This document shows, piece after piece, positions 58,199 through 64,000 of a stretch of DNA of 64,000 bases (the first letter of the stretch is position 1; every line of letters starts with the position of its first letter). Both the position numbers and the translations under genes were made by a program. The DNA comes from JBMNGW01 sp050950025 (GTDB lineage: Bacteria > Spirochaetota > Spirochaetia > Sphaerochaetales > Sphaerochaetaceae): the NCBI GenBank assembly GCA_050950025.1, contig JBMNGW010000011.1, forward strand, positions 1 through 64,000, in the 5' to 3' direction. The notes under the pieces are model-generated. The model ran no database searches, was not told the origin of the DNA, and saw only the letters and a list, made by a program, of their open reading frames with translations.

Positions 58199-58850
58199 AG
58201 TGTTGTTGAGCTTCCTTCTGATACCGAGCAAATTCAGCAGAAAACTGAAAAGGGAACCGCATGTAGGCATACGCATACCCTTTTTGGATAATTAGGGCAT
58301 TAAAACAGGTCCCATCAGGTAAGTAAAGATAAGCCAAAAGGCGGCCATATTTATCCCGTATATCCCAATCAAAGGCAACGAAGACAGTTTGGTTTTGTAG
58401 CCTGGATTTGGTAAATTCGCTCGCTTGCTGGCCAAAGTACTCCACTGGTTTAGAAGGATGGACTGTTTCGGGAGTATCGATGCCAATGAGGCGCACAATG
58501 TGCTCCTCTTGCTCCCTGCCAAAAACAACTCTCACAGTATCACCGTCTACAACTCGCACCACAGTCGCTTGCCTCATTTTTGTAATATCGGCTTCCTGTG
58601 AAAAAGAGAGCTCTTCAACATTGACCCGGTAGAGCTTTTTTGTATTTGCAACCGGTGGCTGGCAGATCTGACAAGGTTCATAAAACCGTTCCCCAGCTTG
58701 CACAAGAGATAATTCAGTGGCTGTCTGTTTGATGGTGGGGCACCAACTGTTGTGGTATTTTGTCCCTGTAGGGGTAACAAAAACAGTTTGGGCGCTCAAA
58801 AGAGAAACGACAAAAAAGAGAAAAAAGAACACAACTCTTTTTTTAGGCAT
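58140..58850 (-). CDS. Secreted thermonuclease-like (SNase) protein
   Basis: This 236-residue protein has a signal peptide (MPKKRVVFFFLFFVVSLLSA|Q). A Cys motif follows (KYHNSWCPTI ... FYEPCQICQPP) like the small metal-binding knuckle often fused to secreted SNases. The SNase domain has VVRVVDGDTVRVVF, VRLIGIDTPETVHP and KYGRLLAYLYL, containing the expected Asp, Arg, Glu and Arg catalytic residues. It probably degrades external nucleic acid. It lies downstream of tRNA-Lys and may be cotranscribed, because I see no terminator between. Confidence 0.9.
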   Translation of the reverse strand: MPKKRVVFFFLFFVVSLLSAQTVFVTPTGTKYHNSWCPTIKQTATELSLVQAGERFYEPCQICQPPVANTKKLYRVNVEELSFSQEADITKMRQATVVRVVDGDTVRVVFGREQEEHIVRLIGIDTPETVHPSKPVEYFGQQASEFTKSRLQNQTVFVAFDWDIRDKYGRLLAYLYLPDGTCFNALIIQKGYAYAYMRFPFQFSAEFARYQKEAQQHFRGLWADTPDKNGSSAEQF

Positions 58851-58924
58851 AGGGTAACTGTAATTGAGTGTTGGGCTGTTGTCTACATGCACATATGAGA
58901 ACCATAGTGAAAAGAAAAGTTGTA

Positions 58925-58997
58925 TGAGCCACACTGGATTCGAACCAGTGACCCACGCCTTAAAAGGGCGTTGCTCTACCTGCTGAGCTAGTGGCCC
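58925..58997 (-). tRNA. tRNA-Lys (UUU)
   Basis: A 73-nt cloverleaf with acceptor GGGCCAC/GTGGCTC, D-arm AGCTCAGCAGGTAGAGC, anticodon loop CTTTTAA (anticodon TTT) and T-arm CACTGGTTCGAATCCAGTG. CCA is not encoded. Confidence 0.96.
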
Positions 58998-59013
58998 GTA
59001 AACAACGATTCGG

Positions 59014-59042
59014 ATAGTATCAGGATGAGTTTAAAGTGTCAA
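59014..59042 (-). promoter_or_regulatory. Promoter of tRNA-Lys
   Basis: Minus strand TTGACA (59037-59042), a 17-bp spacer and TACTAT (59014-59019), about 10 bp before the mature tRNA. Confidence 0.8.
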
Positions 59043-59058
59043 CATGAGTTGCCAATGT

Positions 59059-59517
59059 TTATAAAGCAGCAATTTTATACATAGCTTCTTTAACTAGCTC
59101 ATCACAGCGTTCGTTAAGATGATTTCCGGCGTGTCCTTTGACCCAATTCCAGGAAATGGGAAGTTTTTGAGCCTTCTCGTCCAAAGCTAACCAATACTCC
59201 TTGTTTTTCACCGGAGCTTTATTGGCTGTTCTCCACCCATTTCTTTTCCAATTATGGATCCAAACAGTAATTCCATTTTTTACATACTGTGAATCGGTAT
59301 GCAGTTCAATAGAAGATGATTCGGGTTGATGAGTTAAGACCCATGTAAGAGCTTCAATAACGGCCTGCAACTCCATTTTATTGTTGGTCGTTTTTAGTTC
59401 ACTGCCGCTGCTAGAAGCAAGCTCAGAGCCGTCTTTTGTAATAATGAAGGCCCAGCCGCCAGGGCCGGGATTGCCCAAACAGCCGCCGTCGGTGTGGATA
59501 ATCAAAGGTTTGTTCAT
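59059..59517 (-). CDS. rnhA: Ribonuclease HI
   Basis: This 152-residue enzyme cuts RNA in RNA-DNA hybrids. It has HTDGGCLGNPGPGGWAFI (Asp10), TTNNKMELQAVIEAL (Glu48), LHTDSQYVKNGITVWI (Asp70), a basic handle IHNWKRNGWRTANKAPVKN, and VKGHAGNHLNERCDELV (His and Asp). It follows the ankyrin gene by 24 bp. The start has only a distant GAGAGG, so translation may depend on coupling. Confidence 0.96.
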   Translation of the reverse strand: MNKPLIIHTDGGCLGNPGPGGWAFIITKDGSELASSSGSELKTTNNKMELQAVIEALTWVLTHQPESSSIELHTDSQYVKNGITVWIHNWKRNGWRTANKAPVKNKEYWLALDEKAQKLPISWNWVKGHAGNHLNERCDELVKEAMYKIAAL

Positions 59518-59541
59518 AGGTGTATCGTAGCGACTACCTCT

Positions 59542-60510
59542 CTACTGGTCAATAAACGGAGCTCCGCTAACAGCTCCAGCTCTCTCCAAAGCAGCAATAA
59601 TTGTTTCATTGCAAAAATTAAAGCGAGCTAAATCTAAAGGGAGAAACCCCTCGTTATCAACCTGATTCACATCGGCTCCATGGGCTATTAAGGCCTGCAC
59701 AACGTCACTGTTATCTTCAATGTGACAACTTAAAGCATAATGCAGGGCTGTTTGCTGCTCTTTGCACACAATATGTATCTCTGCTCCCATTTCAATTAAA
59801 GCTAAAGCAACTTCATTCGCTTCAGATGCACAGGCATGCATCAAAGCAGTCATCCCTTTGTAATCGGAAATATTTACATCTGCCCCTCCTTGGATAAGGA
59901 GGCGGACCACAGGCAAAGTATCAAGAGCGTGCACGAGCACCGGATACCCTTCAATATCGATGGTATTGGGATTTACCCCTAGCTCTAAAAGGGTTTTGAC
60001 CATGGTTTCGGGGTGAGGATTTTCATATATGGCTACTACAAGTGCATTTTGGCGAACCGTTTGATCATCTTTTTCTATCTCATCGTCCACTGCCTGAGGA
60101 TAGAGGTCCATTGGCAATGTTGATTGCACATCGGCCCCCTCTGCCACAAAAAACCTCACCAGTCGGTCATCTGGCTGGGACGCTGCTGCCAGTAAGAAAA
60201 GTTCACCCTTTTCTTTAGAGGTAACAGGTGCCCGCTTACGGTACAGCTCAATGGTGATATCAGTATTGCTATTGTGTAATAGGGCCTCTTTAATTAACGG
60301 AACATCAATAACGGCTCCTGCTGATAATAATGTCTTTACGACAGCCAAGGAGGGATTTAAGCGCGCAGCATACCAAATTGGCGTGTGCCCCTCTTCATCT
60401 GTATCATTCACATCTCGAATCTGCGACAGCAGGTGCTCCAATGTTGGCAAATTATCACCTTCTTGGGCTAATTGGCACAGCAAAGTAAAACTCTCTGATC
60501 CGTCCATCAC
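59542..60510 (-). CDS. Ankyrin-repeat protein
   Basis: This 322-residue protein is made of ankyrin units, clearest at EEGHTPIWYAARLNPSLAVV, QNALVVAIYENPHPETMVKT, DYKGMTALMHACASEANEVA, EQQTALHYALSCHIEDNSDV and DNEGFLPLDLARFN. No signal peptide or enzyme domain is seen. It is probably a cytoplasmic protein-binding scaffold. AAGGAG precedes TTG, GTG and ATG in frame; the ATG at 60510 has the best spacing. A TATAAT box (60531-60536) with a weak -35 lies just upstream. Confidence 0.87.
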   Translation of the reverse strand: MMDGSESFTLLCQLAQEGDNLPTLEHLLSQIRDVNDTDEEGHTPIWYAARLNPSLAVVKTLLSAGAVIDVPLIKEALLHNSNTDITIELYRKRAPVTSKEKGELFLLAAASQPDDRLVRFFVAEGADVQSTLPMDLYPQAVDDEIEKDDQTVRQNALVVAIYENPHPETMVKTLLELGVNPNTIDIEGYPVLVHALDTLPVVRLLIQGGADVNISDYKGMTALMHACASEANEVALALIEMGAEIHIVCKEQQTALHYALSCHIEDNSDVVQALIAHGADVNQVDNEGFLPLDLARFNFCNETIIAALERAGAVSGAPFIDQ

Positions 60511-60602
60511 CAACACTCCTTGTAAAGCCGATTATACCACCAAAGGGGAAAGAGGAGAACTCATCTTGACACCAGGGGATTGGATTCGTAAAGTGACTAC
60601 AG

Positions 60603-60775
60603 GATGGTTCGGACTTTTTTGTCCGCTAAGAGGGAAACGGGTGCAATTCCCGTGCGGTCCCGCCACTGTAACGAGGTAGAACGGCTGCGCAAGCAACCAC
60701 TGGAGGAAACTCTGGGAAGGTCCTGTTCTGCATTCCTCGGAGCCAGGAGACCTGCCACCTAGAACCTGTCGACAT
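60603..60775 (+). ncRNA. Cobalamin (B12) riboswitch
   Basis: The conserved core elements are all present: AAGAGGGAA-type segment, GGTGCAATTCCCGTGCGGTCCCGCCACTG, and the B12 box AGCCAGGAGACCTGCC (60741-60756). It stands directly before btuFCD, as expected for an adenosyl- or hydroxocobalamin sensor. Outer boundaries are approximate. Confidence 0.95.
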
Positions 60776-60800
60776 ATGTCGGGCCTACGGAGAATGGGTC

Positions 60801-60849
60801 GGGTATGCAGACTCATGCCCAATTACACCACTAAGGAGTGTCGGGCATG
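60801..60849 (+). promoter_or_regulatory. Riboswitch expression platform that can hide the btuF start
   Basis: CATGCCC (60814-60820) can pair with GGGTATG (60801-60807), or perfectly with GGGCATG (60843-60849), which includes the btuF ATG and loops out the AAGGAG site (60833-60838). These two states are exclusive, which implies control of translation. No T-tract terminator is present. Confidence 0.7.
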
Positions 60850-61776
60850 AATAAACGTTTTATCCGCTTCATAACAGTGCTATTACTCTTTTGTACCCTT
60901 GCACCGTTGTTAGCTGTTGGCATCCCTGAGGTATCAGAAACAAGCGACCTTGCTTTAAGTGCTGCAGATGTAAGAGGAGTCACAGTAACACTGGATCATG
61001 CACCTAAGCGCCTCGTTTCCCTTAGTCCCAACATCACCGAAACGCTCTTTGCTTTAGGTTTGGGGGAGTATATAGTTGGTCGCACCGATTATTGTGATTA
61101 TCCGTTAGCGGCTTTACAGATAGAATCGGTAGGAGACGTATTAAGTCCCAGTATTGAGAAAATTGTCTCTTTAAATCCCGATCTTGTGATTATGGGTAAC
61201 AAAGGACAAGCTCATATCGCTTTAGCATTGGAACAAGCCCATATTCGGGCAGCTGTTTTTGATGAAGAGCAGACTATGGAAGGCACCTATACATTAATAC
61301 GTAAAGTCGGAAATTTGACAGGTGCCGTTGAAGAATCACAAACGCTTATCAAAACGATGCAACAAGAGGTCCAACAGGCATTTCAGCTTGTGAGCAACGG
61401 GCCAAAACCCACTCTCTATTATGTGACTGGATTTGGAGAATGGGGTGATTTCACCGCAACCGGAGATACCTACATTCATGACATTATTGAGTTAGCCGGG
61501 GCACGCAATATTGCCAAAGATGGAACAAACTGGACGTTCCAATTAGAGCAGCTCCTCATTAGCGATCCCGATATCATCATTGTTGCCCCGATGTGGCAAG
61601 CTAGTGAACAAGAGACGATACAAGCCTTTGTCACCCACCCTTCATATGCTTCATTAACTGCTATTCAAACAGGAAATGTCATCTCTTTTGCCGATAGTTT
61701 GCTTGAACGCCAAGGACCAAGAAGTTCATTGGCAGTGCTCACTCTTGCCCGTTATATTTCCTCATTTTACAGGTGA
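60847..61776 (+). CDS. btuF: Cobalamin ABC transporter, periplasmic binding protein
   Basis: This 309-residue substrate-binding protein of the BtuF/FepB class has a signal peptide (about residues 1-24, ITVLLLFCTLAPLLA) and a Peripla_BP_2 fold with KRLVSLSPNITETLFALGLG, GRTDYCDYP, SLNPDLVIMGNKG, YYVTGFGEWGDFTATGDTYI and DPDIIIVAPMW. The B12 riboswitch upstream identifies the ligand as a corrinoid. The ATG at 60847 has AAGGAG eight bases upstream. It is followed within 4 bp by btuC. Confidence 0.9.
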   Translation: MNKRFIRFITVLLLFCTLAPLLAVGIPEVSETSDLALSAADVRGVTVTLDHAPKRLVSLSPNITETLFALGLGEYIVGRTDYCDYPLAALQIESVGDVLSPSIEKIVSLNPDLVIMGNKGQAHIALALEQAHIRAAVFDEEQTMEGTYTLIRKVGNLTGAVEESQTLIKTMQQEVQQAFQLVSNGPKPTLYYVTGFGEWGDFTATGDTYIHDIIELAGARNIAKDGTNWTFQLEQLLISDPDIIIVAPMWQASEQETIQAFVTHPSYASLTAIQTGNVISFADSLLERQGPRSSLAVLTLARYISSFYR

Positions 61777-61780
61777 GCCT

Positions 61781-62809
61781 ATGAAAAAGAGCGTCCGGGT
61801 GAAGCTAGTTGCCATTATCCTCATAGTTTCTCTTATTCTATTGATTGGAGCCTCTTTGGCATCGGGAGCTGCCGGTATTTCTCTTAAGCAGGCGGTAGCG
61901 ATTTTAGCTAGCGGTCCTGCATCTAAGTCTTCCGAACTCTTTTCTTTAGCCCAACATCGTATTATTTGGAGCTTGCGATTTCCTCGTGCCCTTAGCGCTG
62001 CTTTGGCAGGAGCTCTTTTGGCTGCAGCCGGTATGGTATTTCAAGCCCTGTTTCGCAACCCTATGGCCGATCCGTATGTTTTGGGAATTTCCAGTGGAGC
62101 TGCTTTTGGAGTCTCTTTGGCTGCCTTTATTCTTCCGGCTGCAATTCCTTTGGGTTTGTACCACATTCCGGTGGCAGCCTTTATGGGGGCGATGGGAACT
62201 GCTTTAATCATCATTGTGTTAAGTGGAGGCAGACACGGCTCTCCTCATACTTTGCTTCTTAGCGGCATAGCCCTAAACTTTTTTTTGTCGGCTTTGATGA
62301 CGCTTTTAATGTACCTCAATCGTTCGCAATTGCAGTTCATTTTGCAATGGACACTTGGTAGTTTTAGTTCTGCAACATGGCAAAAACTCTCTATCCTTAG
62401 CGTGTGTGCAGTGGTGGGTCTGATTCCTGTTGTTTTTTTTACTCGCGAACTCGATATCATGCTCCTTGATGAAGCTTCTGCCCTTTCAGTGGGAGTTTCA
62501 GTAAAAGCTATTCGATTTGTATTACTGCTTAGTGTGACCTTATTTGCTTCAGCCACTGTTGCTTTTTGCGGCATCATTGGGTTTGTGGGACTGATGGTCC
62601 CTCATATTATCCGCTTTGCCACAGGCCCTCGCCATGGCAGTCTATTGCCACTTTCTCTTTTAGGGGGGGCCTCTTTAGCTTTAGCTTCTGATTTAATAGC
62701 CAAAACAGCTGTTGCCCCTTCTGAGCTTCCAGTGGGCATTATTACAGCCTTAGCTGGCTCACCTCTTTTTTTCCTGTTGCTGATGCAAAGCAGAAGGAGG
62801 AACAGGTGA
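61781..62809 (+). CDS. btuC: Cobalamin ABC transporter permease
   Basis: This 342-residue FecCD/BtuC permease has about ten membrane helices. Motifs include LRFPRALSAALAGALLAAAG, FRNPMADPYVLGISSGAA, LLLSGIALNFFLSALMTLL and FCGIIGFVGLMVPHIIRF (the L1-L2 loop that contacts the ATPase). The ATG follows AGGTGAG. It overlaps btuD (GTGA). Confidence 0.93.
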   Translation: MKKSVRVKLVAIILIVSLILLIGASLASGAAGISLKQAVAILASGPASKSSELFSLAQHRIIWSLRFPRALSAALAGALLAAAGMVFQALFRNPMADPYVLGISSGAAFGVSLAAFILPAAIPLGLYHIPVAAFMGAMGTALIIIVLSGGRHGSPHTLLLSGIALNFFLSALMTLLMYLNRSQLQFILQWTLGSFSSATWQKLSILSVCAVVGLIPVVFFTRELDIMLLDEASALSVGVSVKAIRFVLLLSVTLFASATVAFCGIIGFVGLMVPHIIRFATGPRHGSLLPLSLLGGASLALASDLIAKTAVAPSELPVGIITALAGSPLFFLLLMQSRRRNR

Positions 62810-63594
62810 ATACAGCTGCGGTTGCTCATATTCAAAATCTTAACTGGTCATATAATGGCAGACCCTTATTTAACCGACTTAATGCAGTATTTGAAGCTAA
62901 TTGCTTCACCAGCCTCATTGGGCCCAATGGGTGCGGTAAGACAACGCTTTTACGGCATCTACTGGGACACATTAAACCGCAACGCAATACTGTGCTCTTT
63001 CCTTACGGTGATGCTTTAGATTACTCCCAAAAAGAATTGGCCCACCATGTAAGCTATGTGCCTCAATATGGTCGTATTGATTACGATTTTACTGTTTATC
63101 AAATGGTAAGCATGGGGCGCTATGCGCATCAAAAACGATTTTCTGCATTCAGTAGCCAAGATCACAAAGCCGTGGAAGAGGCGTTAGAACTCATGCACCT
63201 AGGGCATCTAAACAACCGCAAAACACACGAATTATCGGGGGGAGAACACCAAAGAATGCTTATCGCTCGAGCTTTGGCTCAACAGGCAACCCTGATGCTT
63301 CTAGATGAGCCGGTCAGCCACCTTGATATCGGCAACCAACGAGATATCTTGCGCCTACTGCGCCGCTTAGTTGATCAAAAGCAGCTCTCAGTCGTATGCG
63401 TGTTGCACGATTTGCAGGCTGTCAGTGCTTTTAGTGATACGGTTATGCTTTTGCATAATGGTACAATTGTAGCTCAAGGAACGGTTAAAGAAGTCTTGCA
63501 AAAAGACATTATTGAGAGAGCCTACGAAATAGAGGTGACAATCGATACATTTGAAAAAAGTGACAGACCGTTGGTACTTCCCCACTGGCTATAA
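62806..63594 (+). CDS. btuD: Cobalamin ABC transporter ATPase
   Basis: This 262-residue ABC ATPase has Walker A SLIGPNGCGKTTLLRHLLG, Q-loop VSYVPQYG, signature THELSGGEHQRMLIARALA, Walker B ATLMLLDEPVSHLD and H-loop VCVLHDLQAV. The GTG start has AAGGAGG five bases upstream and overlaps the btuC stop, a typical coupling. No outer-membrane BtuB or corrinoid enzyme is in the window. Confidence 0.94.
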   Translation: MNTAAVAHIQNLNWSYNGRPLFNRLNAVFEANCFTSLIGPNGCGKTTLLRHLLGHIKPQRNTVLFPYGDALDYSQKELAHHVSYVPQYGRIDYDFTVYQMVSMGRYAHQKRFSAFSSQDHKAVEEALELMHLGHLNNRKTHELSGGEHQRMLIARALAQQATLMLLDEPVSHLDIGNQRDILRLLRRLVDQKQLSVVCVLHDLQAVSAFSDTVMLLHNGTIVAQGTVKEVLQKDIIERAYEIEVTIDTFEKSDRPLVLPHWL

Positions 63595-63596
63595 GA

Positions 63597-63872
63597 CTAG
63601 CGAACTCCTGTTTTTTTAATGATGTGAAAGCCAAACTGTGTTTTTACTACACCACTGATAGAACCAACAGCCATCCTTTTCACAGCTTGTTCAAAAGGGG
63701 CAACCATTGCTCCTTCTCCAAACCATCCCAAATCGCCCCCTTTACTTTTACTGGGGCAGGTGGAGTAATCGCGTGCTAAAGAGGCAAAATTCGCCCCCCC
63801 TTTAGCTCGTTTACCTATTTCTTCGGCTAATTTTCTCTCTTTTACCAAAATATGACTAGCTCTAAATTCCAT
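63597..63872 (-). CDS. ppiC: Parvulin-type peptidyl-prolyl isomerase, single domain
   Basis: This 91-residue cytoplasmic parvulin (PpiC/Pin4-like) catalyses Xaa-Pro isomerisation. It has EFRASHILVKERKLAEEI, GANFASLARDYSTCPSKSKG, GDLGWFGEGAMVAPFEQAV and VVKTQFGFHIIKKTG, which cover the full family fold. There is no signal peptide. The ATG at 63872 has GGAG eight bases upstream and overlaps the 3' end of the next upstream gene. Confidence 0.93.
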   Translation of the reverse strand: MEFRASHILVKERKLAEEIGKRAKGGANFASLARDYSTCPSKSKGGDLGWFGEGAMVAPFEQAVKRMAVGSISGVVKTQFGFHIIKKTGVR

Positions 63873-64000
63873 AATTCTGCTCCGCTTCTTGTAATAGATG
63901 TATATAATATCGACTTTCAAGGGGAAGGTGGAAAACTCCCAATCTTTTTCTCATCTGATCAAGAGTCTTTTGCCCCTCTATTTTGGATGCTTTTTCTGGC
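63862..64000 (-). CDS. C-terminal end of an unidentified gene (partial)
   Basis: An open frame enters from the window edge and ends at TAG 63862. It reads PEKASKIEGQKTLDQM, RKRLGVFHLPLESRYY and IHLLQEAEQNYGI. It overlaps the ppiC start by 11 bp, as in an operon. The 45 visible residues are soluble and charged; the family cannot be told. Confidence 0.6.
   Translation of the reverse strand, partial: PEKASKIEGQKTLDQMRKRLGVFHLPLESRYYIHLLQEAEQNYGI

Noticed and set aside
63880..63930. A TTGAAA...TATTAC pair before ppiC that looks like a promoter
   Set aside because: It lies within the 3' coding end of the preceding gene, which overlaps ppiC, so cotranscription is simpler.

Overview
The window looks like the chromosome of a spirochaete, most probably a treponeme-like member of the Spirochaetales. 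I base this on gene order and content recalled from Treponema, not on a search. The signs are a run murG-cvpA-holB-histidine kinase-NtrC regulator, a second sigma-70-family factor beside a lone groES without groEL, an flhF gene, GH57 glucan enzymes, and one 16S-tRNA-Ala-23S-5S operon. Base composition is moderate, except that the first ~4.7 kb is clearly richer in A+T.

Layout. 1-4,700: a broken rbs-type sugar ABC transporter (rbsB, rbsA, rbsC). Its ATPase gene is split by an IS256-family element with 32-bp inverted repeats and an 8-bp target duplication. 4,780-11,130: a cystine-type symporter, pyruvate phosphate dikinase, an RpoS/RpoD-like sigma factor behind an apparent sigma-54 promoter, a frameshifted helical/TPR-like gene and groES. 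11,131-18,493 (minus): an overlapping operon murG-cvpA-holB-atoS-like-atoC-like-dinG. 18,518-24,056: secA, a LysM/LytM protein and ftsI. 24,028-38,405 (minus): one tightly packed 15-gene run, mraZ-rsmH-ftsL-murF-mraY-ftsW-ftsQ-ftsA-ftsZ-xerD-dprA-xerC-hslV-hslU-flhF, starting at a promoter that carries three MraZ-type repeats. 38,488-43,605: a small unknown gene and a glucan-enzyme cluster (GH57 branching enzyme, DUF4912 protein, GH57/DUF3536). 43,588-52,464 (minus): the rRNA operon, followed in the same direction by a DegT-like protein lacking the PLP lysine, NAD kinase and recN. 52,670-59,517: adk, upp, a TPR lipoprotein, tRNA-Glu, a PAS-GGDEF-EAL protein, fpg, a secreted nuclease, tRNA-Lys and rnhA. 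59,542-64,000: an ankyrin protein, a cobalamin riboswitch with btuFCD, a parvulin and the end of one further gene.

Two themes stand out. First, a likely regulatory cascade: an NtrC-type activator and soluble kinase lie in the same window as a sigma-factor gene with a -24/-12 promoter and two upstream 21-bp repeats, resembling the Borrelia Rrp2-RpoN-RpoS design. Second, an unusually long division/wall/recombination/protease transcription unit that starts at an MraZ operator.

Caution: many reading frames are broken by single missing bases, mostly in short homopolymers. This includes secA and holB, which should be essential. Almost every break that I could resolve is repaired by adding one base. 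This suggests base-calling error in at least part of the assembly, so the frameshifted genes should not be assumed dead.
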